A stretch of 64,000 nucleotides of DNA from the NCBI RefSeq assembly GCF_000230715.2, contig NC_019792.1:3348001-3412000 (forward strand), in the 5' to 3' direction. This DNA is from Natronobacterium gregoryi SP2 (GTDB taxonomy: Archaea; Halobacteriota; Halobacteria; Halobacteriales; Natrialbaceae). The first letter of the stretch is position 1. Each line of letters begins with the position of its first letter. Shown piece by piece: positions 1 through 7,637 of this stretch. The notes beneath the pieces are model-generated. The model did no database searches. It was not told the origin of the DNA and saw nothing but the letters and a program-made list of their open reading frames with translations. Made by a program: the position numbers and the translations under genes.

Positions 1-105
1 ATACGTCTCGCAACGAAGTCCGCAGGTATAGTTTATGTGGTACTTCGTCCACGTCTCGAGTGACTGAAACGCCGCGTTCAAGGGTCGTGATAGCGGAGTG
101 CCCGT

Positions 106-876
106 ATGATCGTCGTCGTTCCGGTCGATCCACCGCGAGAAGGACTCGTTCTGACGGGACTCGTCGAGTCGACGCCGCTGTCGGAAAACGAGGCAATCCA
201 GTTGTACGAGGCTGCCGTCACCGACGTCGTCCGTACCGCAGTCGACAGCGGCGGCGACCTCCTCGTCAACTACAGGGACGAAGAGACGTTACCCGACGAG
301 GTTGCGGACGGGGATTCGGAGGAGGCAGTTCGGGCGCTCGTCACCGATGCGCTCGAGGAGACCGACACAGATTCCGAAGCGGTCCGGTTCGAGCGCCAGG
401 TCGGCTCGAGCAAGTCCGCACGAATCGGTAACACGGTGACCCACCTCCTCGAACGGGAGGGCGTCGACGGCGTGGGCGTCCTCGAGCCGACGGCACCGGC
501 GGTCAAACGCTCGGACATCGACGGTGCGGCGATGGGGCTCCGTCGCCACGACGTCGTGCTCGGCCCGTCCTCCGACGGCCGGACGTACCTGGCCGCGTTC
601 ACCGACCCGATCGACTTCGAAGACGCGTACGCGCCGTTCGAGTTCGCCACGCTCGCGAACCGCGTCGACGAGGCAGGACTCGACCTCGGGTTCGCACCGA
701 TGGTGCCGACGCTCGCAACTCCTGGCGGCCTCCGGTCGACGATCGCGACGCTCGAAGCCCGCGCAGTGGCGAGTCGACTGACCGCGACTGCGACCGCGGT
801 AGTCGTCGACGACCTCGAGATTTCGGTTGGAGAGGACGGCGACCTCGAGCGAGCGGAGACCGATAACCATTTTTGA
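106..876 (+). CDS. DUF2064-like (GT-A fold) protein
   Basis: The 256-residue acidic protein opens with a beta-strand and a loop (MIVVVPVDPPREG) and contains GAAMGLRRHDVVLGPSSDGR, which resembles the nucleotide-binding part of DUF2064/TIGR04282 glycosyltransferase-like proteins (family knowledge). The first ATG gives a compact N-terminus, so I keep it. It ends 23 bp before tRNA-Ser. No membrane segment is visible. The substrate is unknown, and the family call rests on my reading of the fold pattern, not on a search. Confidence 0.7.
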   Translation: MIVVVPVDPPREGLVLTGLVESTPLSENEAIQLYEAAVTDVVRTAVDSGGDLLVNYRDEETLPDEVADGDSEEAVRALVTDALEETDTDSEAVRFERQVGSSKSARIGNTVTHLLEREGVDGVGVLEPTAPAVKRSDIDGAAMGLRRHDVVLGPSSDGRTYLAAFTDPIDFEDAYAPFEFATLANRVDEAGLDLGFAPMVPTLATPGGLRSTIATLEARAVASRLTATATAVVVDDLEISVGEDGDLERAETDNHF

Positions 877-899
877 GCGGACGGGGTACGTGGGAGTGA

Positions 900-983
900 G
901 GTGGGGTGGCAGAGCGGCCTAACGCGCCTGCCTTGAGAGCAGGTGGCTGTCAAGCCTCATGGGTTCAAATCCCATCCCCACCG
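900..983 (+). tRNA. tRNA-Ser(UGA)
   Basis: A cloverleaf folds with acceptor GGTGGGG (900-906) pairing CCCCACC (976-982), anticodon stem CCTGC/GCAGG, and loop CTTGAGA with anticodon TGA at 934-936. A long variable arm is present, as in Ser tRNAs. The T-arm is ATGGG-TTCAAAT-CCCAT and the discriminator base is G983. CCA is not encoded. Two degenerate copies of its 3' end follow downstream. Confidence 0.95.
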
Positions 984-1083
984 CTTCTGCGACGAGCAAT
1001 CCGTGAGGAGCGAAGCGTGAACGAGGGGTTTGAACTAGACCAGTCGCGCGCAGCGAAGCGAGCACGGAGCACGTCTGGGCGTG

Positions 1084-1103
1084 GTTCAAATCCCATCCCA
1101 CCG
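1084..1103 (+). repeat. Partial copy of tRNA-Ser 3' end (att-like remnant)
   Basis: GTTCAAATCCCATCCCACCG repeats the T-loop, T-stem and acceptor 3' strand of the tRNA-Ser at 900-983, with one C missing. It looks like the far attachment site of an element that once integrated into the tRNA gene. No integrase remains. Confidence 0.6.
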
Positions 1104-1216
1104 TTTTTCCGCGAACAACTGCGACGAGCCTCACGAAGAGCACGTGAGCGGAAAACGAAACGGTGGGATTCGAATCAGATCGGGGGTCTGCGCGTAGCGC
1201 AGGTTATCGAGCGTGG

Positions 1217-1236
1217 TTCGAATCTCATCCCCTCCG
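1217..1236 (+). repeat. Second partial copy of tRNA-Ser 3' end (att-like remnant)
   Basis: GTTCGAATCTCATCCCCTCC plus G is a more diverged copy of the same tRNA 3' end, 133 bp after the first remnant. The DNA between (1104-1216) has no credible gene. Tandem copies suggest repeated integration and decay at this tRNA. Confidence 0.5.
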
Positions 1237-1337
1237 TTTTTGTGACGAACGGAGCGCGGGGACCCGAGCGGCGAATCATCGGATTGGAATCGAGCAAGGG
1301 GAGAAAGCCTGTATCGACTACTAGCTGATAGGGAGGT

Positions 1338-1973
1338 ATGGACCGCCGAACGGTGCTCGCTGGCGTTGGTGGGACACTCTCGGTGAGTGTTGTCGGGTGT
1401 CTCGACACGAGTCGTCTCTCGAGTCGAGGTGGCGACGCCTCTGAGTCGGAGACCGGTGATGACTTCGACCCTGATATCGAACCCACGACTCGGCTCGGTG
1501 ACGGGGAACGAACGTCGATCGAGGCCGAACCCGACCGAGAGTACGAGTACGTGGACGCAGACGATAGCGTCCGCATCACGTACGACAGCGGCAAGACGAA
1601 CGAGATGTCGTTCGACGAGTGGGGGACGAGACGGGCAACCGCGGCCGCGGCATCGCACGTTCGATCGTCGCTTTCCAGCGAGGAGTTACTCGGAACCGGT
1701 GTCTTCGTCGCAACGGGCGTCGCGGAGGTCGATACCCTCGAGGACGCACCCGAGGACCTGACGTTCGACAGGGCGATTCCACTCGGTGTGCTCGTCGACT
1801 ACAACGCCAGCTACTCCCGCGGCGGGGACCTCCGCTCCGAACCCGACGTCGAGTTCGACGCGATCGTGGCCGCAACTCCTCGAGCGGTCGACGTCACGAT
1901 GTTGTTCGAGGAGCGACCGTCCACAGCCGTTGTACCTGCCTTTTGTCGTCGAGGGTGGTCGCGAGAGGACTGA
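1338..1973 (+). CDS. Secreted lipoprotein with Tat-type lipobox
   Basis: This 211-residue protein begins MDRRTVLAGVGG and has a lipobox ending in VVGC at about residue 21, the usual haloarchaeal Tat lipoprotein signal, so it should be anchored outside the membrane. An acidic Ser/Glu-rich linker follows, then a domain of about 150 residues with no family I recognise (DDSVRITYDSGKTNEM onward). The stop codon (1971-1973) is the first triplet of a type A palindromic repeat, so transcription probably ends in or beyond that hairpin. Function unknown. Confidence 0.75.
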   Translation: MDRRTVLAGVGGTLSVSVVGCLDTSRLSSRGGDASESETGDDFDPDIEPTTRLGDGERTSIEAEPDREYEYVDADDSVRITYDSGKTNEMSFDEWGTRRATAAAASHVRSSLSSEELLGTGVFVATGVAEVDTLEDAPEDLTFDRAIPLGVLVDYNASYSRGGDLRSEPDVEFDAIVAATPRAVDVTMLFEERPSTAVVPAFCRRGWSRED

Positions 1974-2056
1974 TACGGATTACTGTAACGATGTACCGGC
2001 GCGACCGCAGGCTGGCTCGCGGTCGCGCCGGTACATCGGGACAGCGTTCCGTATGA
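1971..2056. repeat. Type A palindromic repeat, copy 1
   Basis: An 86-bp near-perfect palindrome with ends TGATACGGATTACTGTAACG and CAGCGTTCCGTATGA and an inner stem ACCGGCGCGACCGC / GCGGTCGCGCCGGT. It lies between convergent genes (the lipoprotein and citE) and supplies the lipoprotein stop codon. It may act as a bidirectional terminator. Confidence 0.75.
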
Positions 2057-2123
2057 GTGGAAAACGAGATCCGAACTGGGTCCATTCGGGACAGGGACGC
2101 CGAAAATACAGCGGAACGAGAGG

Positions 2124-3167
2124 TTACTGGTAGGACAACTCGAGTTCGAGCGCGCGCTCGAGTAGCCCCTCGTCGTAGTACTCTTCGGCCTGCTCGGGAC
2201 GGGTGTCGTAGATTGCACGAACCTGCTGGACGGTGTTCCGGAAGTTCTTGAACGTCGCCTCGTCGACCATCTGGCCGTCCAGCGTGACGGCCCCGGTACC
2301 TTCGCGTTTGGCTTCGTTGAACCGTTCGATCTTGTTCACGTCGCGTTCGAGTTCCTCGGGCGTCGGCATGTGAACGGTGTTGGCCTGGATCGTCTGTTTG
2401 GGGTACAACGACCAGGAGCCGTCCAGCCCGAGACGCGCCTCGTGTTCGACCTGATCGGCGTACTCGTCGGCATTGTAGTAGGTCAACCCGGCACGTTCCT
2501 TGAACAGGTCGTCGAAGGGACCACCGATCGACAGCAGGCCGCCGGCGCTTGCCTCGTTCGAGAGCGCCTCGAGCAGGCCATCCCAGCGTGGCATTCCGTC
2601 GCCCAAATCTCGGCCCCCGAGTTCGGCGGCGTAGTCGACGGGGCCAAAGACGAGCGCGGTCAGCCGAGAGTCCTCGCCGAACTGGGCGATTTCTCGCAGA
2701 TCCGAGCGAGCACGGCCAGTCTCGATGATGATCGATAGTCCGATCGACCCGTCGGCGTAGCCGTGTTCGGATTCGGCTTCAGCCACGGCTTTTGCGGCGT
2801 TCTGGACGTCCTCGAGTCGTCCCACTTTCGGGACGACGACGCCGTCGATTTCGTCGCCGACCTCGGAGACGAGCCGATCGATTTGGGCACGACCTTTCTC
2901 GCGGTAGGTTTCGTCCTCGTAGCTCCACTCGACGCGAGGCCAGATCTCGCCGGGGAACTCGTACTCGGGCACGTTCTCGATGGTGTTCTCGAGGCCCTGC
3001 TCTTTCATGTCGGGCGCTGTGCCGTCCTCTAAGTCGGGCACGAGCCAGTCGGGTGCCTGGAATCCCTCGGCCTCGAGGCCGGAGGTGAGGTACTTCGCCG
3101 AGTCGTCTTTCGGAACGGCGGCCGGTGCAGTCTGGAAGGTTCGACAGAGTCGGATGTCGTCGGTCAT
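2124..3167 (-). CDS. citE: Beta-methylmalyl-CoA / L-malyl-CoA lyase
   Basis: This 347-residue protein belongs to the HpcH/HpaI aldolase (CitE-like) superfamily. Visible signatures are VVVPKVGRLEDVQ, SIIIETGRA (metal-binding Glu) and FGPVDYAAELGG. In the methylaspartate cycle it cleaves beta-methylmalyl-CoA to glyoxylate and propionyl-CoA. It is the last gene of the leftward cluster, 45 bp after mch, and ends against a type A repeat. The neighbours (mch, mal, glutamate mutase) make this role more likely than a citrate-lyase role. Confidence 0.88.
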   Translation of the reverse strand: MTDDIRLCRTFQTAPAAVPKDDSAKYLTSGLEAEGFQAPDWLVPDLEDGTAPDMKEQGLENTIENVPEYEFPGEIWPRVEWSYEDETYREKGRAQIDRLVSEVGDEIDGVVVPKVGRLEDVQNAAKAVAEAESEHGYADGSIGLSIIIETGRARSDLREIAQFGEDSRLTALVFGPVDYAAELGGRDLGDGMPRWDGLLEALSNEASAGGLLSIGGPFDDLFKERAGLTYYNADEYADQVEHEARLGLDGSWSLYPKQTIQANTVHMPTPEELERDVNKIERFNEAKREGTGAVTLDGQMVDEATFKNFRNTVQQVRAIYDTRPEQAEEYYDEGLLERALELELSYQ

Positions 3168-3212
3168 GTGTCTGGATTCGTTGGATTGTGTGGGTATCGT
3201 TCGGAGTCGGTG

Positions 3213-4325
3213 TCAATGCGTTCGTTTCTGGATCTCTGCAGTTCGCGTTCCCGAGTAGACGGGTTCGTCGTCCTGGTTGAACGCGACGTGTTCGAACCGG
3301 ACGGTGCCCGCTTCGTCGCTCGAGGCGTCGTTCTCGGCCTCGAGTACGCGGGTAAAGGCGTAGACGGTGTCGCCGGCGGCGACGAACGTGTGGAACTTCT
3401 CGTCGTCGAAGCCGACCTCGCGCCAGGTCTGTTCGTCCGACCGGGCGTGACCCAGCGCAGTCGATCGGGTGACGTCGCCGTAAGTGACGATGTCTCCGGA
3501 CGGCGAGTCGGCCATCACGTCGACGTTGTGGTGCTGTTTGGCCGTGTTCAGCGTCGCCAACGGCAGGGAAGCGACGGTGACGTCGTCCTGGGTGCGGCCG
3601 CGTTCGTGCTGGTAGGCGACGGCGGCGTCGCGGTCCTCGGATTCCTCGAGTGCGGCCACGAAGTCTTCGAAGTAGCCGCCTTCGGGCGTGACGAACGTTT
3701 CGGGGAGGCTGGGGCCGTCGTCTTCGATAGTCGCCGTCTCTCCACCGCCGTCGGAGCTGCCCTCCGACGAGGATCGCGAACCGTCACTTCCCTCCCCGCC
3801 GTCGGTCGCGACCGATTCGCGACGCGGGATCATGTTCGTGCGCTCGTAGGAGCACAGGATCTCGCCAGTTTCGGCGTCCGTGCCTCGGGTTCGCCAGGAG
3901 ACGATGCCGTACTCGGGCCGAGAACTCGAGGTGGCAGTACTGACCACTTCGCTCTCGACGTGGAGTTCGGTCCCGTCGTAGACCGGTGTTCCGGGGAACC
4001 GGACGTCGGTGCGCCCGAGGAAGTAGCCGCCCTTTTCGCTCAGGTCCTCGACGGTAATGCCGAGGGTGGCCGCGGTGAGGTAGTCCGGGTGGATCGGGGG
4101 TTCGTCGAATCCGCGTGACTCGGCCGCGTCGGATCGCCAGTAGGCTGGATCGTGGTTCAGCGTCTGGCTCATCCACCCTTCGTTGCCGAACTGCGTGAGC
4201 GTGAGGCCGGGGTCGTGTTCGATGACGTCCCCTTCCTCGAAGTCCTCGAAGCAGTTTCCCTTCTCTTTCGTCTCGGCTCGCTCGAGTGCCTGGACGAACG
4301 TCTCGGGATCGGTCCAGTCAGTCAT
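3213..4325 (-). CDS. mch: Mesaconyl-CoA hydratase (2-methylfumaryl-CoA hydratase)
   Basis: A 370-residue double-hotdog MaoC-type dehydratase. The N-terminal half has FEEGDVIEHDPGLTLT and the second half DDVTVASLPLATLNTAKQHH. A Ser/Gly/Glu-rich linker (about residues 165-195) separates the two hotdogs. It hydrates mesaconyl-CoA to beta-methylmalyl-CoA. Its ATG overlaps the mal stop codon by 8 bp, which points to translational coupling. The cluster order supports the assignment. Confidence 0.88.
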   Translation of the reverse strand: MTDWTDPETFVQALERAETKEKGNCFEDFEEGDVIEHDPGLTLTQFGNEGWMSQTLNHDPAYWRSDAAESRGFDEPPIHPDYLTAATLGITVEDLSEKGGYFLGRTDVRFPGTPVYDGTELHVESEVVSTATSSSRPEYGIVSWRTRGTDAETGEILCSYERTNMIPRRESVATDGGEGSDGSRSSSEGSSDGGGETATIEDDGPSLPETFVTPEGGYFEDFVAALEESEDRDAAVAYQHERGRTQDDVTVASLPLATLNTAKQHHNVDVMADSPSGDIVTYGDVTRSTALGHARSDEQTWREVGFDDEKFHTFVAAGDTVYAFTRVLEAENDASSDEAGTVRFEHVAFNQDDEPVYSGTRTAEIQKRTH

Positions 4326-5595
4326 CTGCAGTCACCTCGTCACTCGCGGTCAGTTGCTGGTCACGCTTGCGTCGTGCGATCGTCCGTCGCATCTCGTTCT
4401 CGACGATCATGTACCCTTCGTCGAAACCCATCCCGGGCTTTGCGAGTACCTGGGCGGCGTCGGTCGCGAGCGCGACGTGGGCGCAGGCCCGCGAAGAGGT
4501 TGCGGTCTCGTTGCAGGTCCCGCCGAGATACGCGCGGGTGTTCGTTCCCTCGCAGTAACGGACCGCCTGTCCGCTACGGTGGATGCCGCCGAGGTCGGGC
4601 GTCTTGATCTGGACGAGATCGGCCGCGCCAGCGTCGACGAACGCCTGCACGTCCTCGAAGGTGTTGCACCACTCGTCGGCGACGACGTCGACGGCGACGT
4701 CCGCGGCCTCGAGTCCCTCGCGGAGTTCGACCATCTCCTCGATCTGTGCTTTGCGGTTGCCCGCGTCCATCGGTCCCTCGATCTGAATCGGGTACGGCGC
4801 GGCTGCCTCCTCGAGGGTGACGAAGTAGTCGACGACCTCGTCGCGGTCGTAGGGCGGGCCGAATATCTCGCCGATCATCCCGTAGACGTCGATGTGGAAC
4901 CGCGGCTCGTAGTCGTCGGGGCCGAGTTCCTGGGACCGCTGGGTGAGCCACTCGACGTACTCGACGAGCGTCTCCCCGTCTTCGCCGATCTTCTCGACGC
5001 TGTTGATCAGGGCGTGGGGAAGCACGGGGACGCCCTTGACGAACATCTTCTCGGTGTTGGTATAGCGGTCGTCGCCGGACTGGCCGAAGACCGGCACCGG
5101 CTCCGTCGCAGGGTCGGTTCCCAGTGCGTCGGCCAGTACGTCGGTCTTCGTCGTGCCGTCGGCCTTGGCCGCCGCACCGAGCAGCGCCTGCGAGACGCCG
5201 TACCGGATCGCCGTGTGGAGTCGCTTCCCTTCGACCGCGAGTTCCTCGAGCAGTTCCGCGTTCGCGAGAAAGTCGGTGGCGTCGCGGCCGACGAGCTCGT
5301 CGGCGACCGGGCCTTCGACGACGGGCGCGTACTCCTCGGGCTGGAAGAGCGGGTCGCGCCCGCCGGCCCCGGAGTACTGGACCGCAGCGCAGTCGCCGCG
5401 AATCGTGGAGCCGTCCTCGAGGGAGATGTCGACGATGAGCGTTTCGCCGGCCTGGCGAATCTCCTCGAAGCCGTCGGTGACGGGCTCACCTTCGTAGGTG
5501 AAGCCGTCTTGCTTTGCACCCTGTTTGATCGCGCGCTGGTCGTCGAAGAAGAACCCGGCGTAGCCGGGCGTCGCGTGAATTCCTGTGAGCTTCAT
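4318..5595 (-). CDS. mal: Methylaspartate ammonia-lyase
   Basis: The start at 5595 gives MKLTGIHATPGYAGFFFDDQ, the usual N-terminus, one base after the mamB stop. The longer open frame upstream is Arg/Ser/Thr-rich and lies inside mamB, so it is rejected. The 425-residue enolase-superfamily enzyme shows metal-ligand segments FHIDVYGMIGEIFG, PIQIEGPMDAGN and VVADEWCNTFED, and the catalytic Lys in VQIKTPDLGG (about residue 330). It removes ammonia from L-threo-3-methylaspartate to give mesaconate. It overlaps mch by 8 bp. Confidence 0.92.
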   Translation of the reverse strand: MKLTGIHATPGYAGFFFDDQRAIKQGAKQDGFTYEGEPVTDGFEEIRQAGETLIVDISLEDGSTIRGDCAAVQYSGAGGRDPLFQPEEYAPVVEGPVADELVGRDATDFLANAELLEELAVEGKRLHTAIRYGVSQALLGAAAKADGTTKTDVLADALGTDPATEPVPVFGQSGDDRYTNTEKMFVKGVPVLPHALINSVEKIGEDGETLVEYVEWLTQRSQELGPDDYEPRFHIDVYGMIGEIFGPPYDRDEVVDYFVTLEEAAAPYPIQIEGPMDAGNRKAQIEEMVELREGLEAADVAVDVVADEWCNTFEDVQAFVDAGAADLVQIKTPDLGGIHRSGQAVRYCEGTNTRAYLGGTCNETATSSRACAHVALATDAAQVLAKPGMGFDEGYMIVENEMRRTIARRKRDQQLTASDEVTADD

Positions 5596-5596
5596 G

Positions 5597-7039
5597 TTAG
5601 GCGTCCCCCTGTGGTGGCTGTGGTCGGCCAATGAGCTTGCCGTCGCTGATCGCGTCGACATCGTCCGCGACCATCCGAAACGACTGGTCGCGACCCTCGG
5701 TGTCGGCGCGTCGCGAGAGGCGTGCCCTGTGGATCTCCTTGATGTCGTCGTCCATCTCGAGGTCGGCCCACTCGAAGATGCGGACGCGACCGTCGTCGTC
5801 GCGGGCGGGAAGGACGGCCCCCTTCGCGCTGTCGCTCGGGGCAAATGGGACGTCGAGTACGCCGGAGTCGAACGCCTCGATCGTCCCTCGGACGACGTCG
5901 CCGTCGCCGTGATCGTAGATCGTATCCATCAGACACCGGGTTTCGCGCTCGATGAGGTCCTGTTCCTCCGCGATACCGTCGATGTCGATGTTCTGTTCGA
6001 TCGCCATGTCGATGACCTGCCGGGTCGTTCGCAGGCCGGAGGCGTTTGCCTCCTTGGTCGGCACCCCCTGGAACTCCTGGGGGGATTTGGTGATGACCTT
6101 GTCCGGTTGTGCGATCGCAGCGGTCATCCCGCCGAGGCTGATGACGCCGTTGGCGCGTGCCTCGTCCGGCGGAAAGCCGCCCATCCACTCGTGGAAGACG
6201 GTGGTGACGACGACCTCGTCGGGAAGGTACTCGTCGCCAAGCTTCTGCAAGGCGTTCAGGGCGGCGACGTCTTGGACGACGTTGCCGACCTGTCCGTAGC
6301 CGAGCGTGATCGAGCGCACGCCCTGCGTGGCGGCGAGTTGCCCCTCGACGATCATGATCGCGATTGCGATCGACGGCGGGACGAGCGTCCCCGTCAGCGG
6401 GCCGAACGGCTCGCGGTTGATCCGTACACCGCGTTCGGTGTAGGCACCCGCGAGGCGATCCACGAACTGCCACTTCTCGATCGTCTCCTCGAGGCCGTGT
6501 CGTTTCGTGTACGGAATGTTGTACGAGATCGGTCCGCCCTCGAAGCTCTGGAAGCCACCGGCGAAGGTGATCGCCGCGAGCAAGCGGGCGTCGGGTGTGC
6601 CGTGGCGAACTTCGATCGGAGCCTCGATCGACTCGATCAGTTCGCGACAGCCGTCGACTCCGTGGTTGACCGCGGGAAAGCCGTTGAGGGTGTTCTCGCC
6701 CGTTTCACGGGCTTTCTCGAGACCTTCCTGGGCTTTCTCGTACTCGTTGTCACGGGTGTAGGAGTCGATCGTGGTCGGCAAGAGGTCGGCCTGGCCCTCC
6801 CGGTGAAGGTACTCCAGCAACTCGATTTGGTCGTCGATCCGGGGTACTCCGGCTCGCGGCTGTAAGAGGGGCTTGTCAGCCGACTCGAGGACGTCCGCGA
6901 ACCGTTTGTGGGCCGGCAGCGACTCGTGGTACTCGATCGCGTTCTCGAAGTCCACGTCGGCACCCGTTGGCCAGTTGGACCGGATCTCGTCGTCGATACG
7001 CCGTAGCTCGTCGGATGGAATACGCTCGTCTCGTATCAT
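5597..7039 (-). CDS. mamB: Methylaspartate (glutamate) mutase, large subunit E
   Basis: A 480-residue TIM-barrel subunit of the B12-dependent glutamate mutase. Typical E-subunit segments include FPAVNHGVDGCRELIESI, VRHGTPDARLLAAITFAGG, FEGGPISYNIPYTKR and IALGYGQ-like SITLGYGQVGNVVQD. It carries out the carbon-skeleton rearrangement of glutamate to 3-methylaspartate together with MamA, which lies directly upstream with no gap. First step of the methylaspartate cycle proper. Confidence 0.93.
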   Translation of the reverse strand: MIRDERIPSDELRRIDDEIRSNWPTGADVDFENAIEYHESLPAHKRFADVLESADKPLLQPRAGVPRIDDQIELLEYLHREGQADLLPTTIDSYTRDNEYEKAQEGLEKARETGENTLNGFPAVNHGVDGCRELIESIEAPIEVRHGTPDARLLAAITFAGGFQSFEGGPISYNIPYTKRHGLEETIEKWQFVDRLAGAYTERGVRINREPFGPLTGTLVPPSIAIAIMIVEGQLAATQGVRSITLGYGQVGNVVQDVAALNALQKLGDEYLPDEVVVTTVFHEWMGGFPPDEARANGVISLGGMTAAIAQPDKVITKSPQEFQGVPTKEANASGLRTTRQVIDMAIEQNIDIDGIAEEQDLIERETRCLMDTIYDHGDGDVVRGTIEAFDSGVLDVPFAPSDSAKGAVLPARDDDGRVRIFEWADLEMDDDIKEIHRARLSRRADTEGRDQSFRMVADDVDAISDGKLIGRPQPPQGDA

Positions 7040-7480
7040 CTAGGAACTGATAGTAGCACGTTCCGACTCGGTTGGTGTGATCTCGAGGTCCTGTCGCAGG
7101 GCGGCGATCGCATCTTCCGGGTCGGTTTCGGAGTCGAAGACGCGATCGAAGCCGAGTTTCTGGAACGTGCGTCGGGTCTGCTCGAAGTCGCTCTGTCCGA
7201 CGTCGAGGTTGCCGCCGATGTAGGTGACTGCGTCGACGTCGGCTTCGTCCAGCACCTCGTGAAATCCCTGGCAGTCCTGTTCGGCGTGACCGTAGAGCGA
7301 GGAGACCAGCACAGCCTCTGCATCGTGTGCTACTGCGGCCTCGGCGAACTCCGCTTGTGAGGTCTGGACGCCGAGATTGACGACGTCGAAACCAGCTGCA
7401 CTGAACGCCTGCTCTAGGATCGTGATGCCAACGACGTGAGCGTCGGACCCGATCACGCCGAGGACAACCGTTCGGGACAT
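7040..7480 (-). CDS. mamA: Methylaspartate (glutamate) mutase, cobalamin-binding subunit S
   Basis: A B12-binding Rossmann protein with the DxHxxG motif (GSDAHVVG, His15 as lower axial Co ligand), SSLYGHAEQD and YIGGNL. I start at 7480 (MSRTVVLG) and not at the ATG at 7495, because the TATA box CTTTATAC (7507-7514) is about 31 bp upstream of 7480, fitting a nearly leaderless transcript. The upstream ATG would lie before the transcription start. It leads the operon mamA-mamB-mal-mch-citE. Confidence 0.92.
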   Translation of the reverse strand: MSRTVVLGVIGSDAHVVGITILEQAFSAAGFDVVNLGVQTSQAEFAEAAVAHDAEAVLVSSLYGHAEQDCQGFHEVLDEADVDAVTYIGGNLDVGQSDFEQTRRTFQKLGFDRVFDSETDPEDAIAALRQDLEITPTESERATISS

Positions 7481-7506
7481 CGTGTGCAGAACCATGAGGA
7501 ACCCCA

Positions 7507-7514
7507 GTATAAAG
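7507..7514 (-). promoter_or_regulatory. TATA box of mamA operon
   Basis: CTTTATAC on the minus strand, centred about 31 bp before the mamA ATG at 7480. It supports a nearly leaderless mRNA for the whole methylaspartate operon. Confidence 0.5.
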
Positions 7515-7561
7515 TTAATGATCGTCCATGATAATATTCTTTAATTGTCCTTTGTTTCCCT

Positions 7562-7587
7562 CATTGGCATACAGGAACATGCCAATG
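7562..7587. promoter_or_regulatory. Perfect inverted repeat between mamA and mct (operator candidate)
   Basis: CATTGGCAT (7562-7570) and ATGCCAATG (7579-7587) form a perfect 9-bp inverted repeat with an 8-bp spacer. It sits just upstream of the TATA-like CTTAATAG (7588-7595) of mct and in the same AT-rich gap as the mamA promoter. A homodimeric regulator binding here could control both directions. Confidence 0.5.
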
Positions 7588-7637
7588 CTTAATAGTAAAG
7601 GTTTTTTACTGTTGGGGGTTGGATTCGGCAGCACTTC

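Noticed and set aside
270-953. Long minus-strand open frames over the DUF2064-like gene
   Set aside because: Ser/Arg/Thr-rich, not acidic, and fully overlapped by a credible gene; typical GC-rich shadow frames.
3168-4118. 316-codon plus-strand frame opposite mch
   Set aside because: Antisense shadow of mch; Val/Gly/Arg-rich without any motif.
4183-5634. 483-codon plus-strand frame opposite mal
   Set aside because: Mirror of the mal reading frame; such long antisense frames are common at this GC content.
5596-5844. N-terminal extension of methylaspartate ammonia-lyase
   Set aside because: The extra 83 residues are Arg/Ser/Thr-rich and lie inside mamB; MKLTGIHATPGYAG is the family start.
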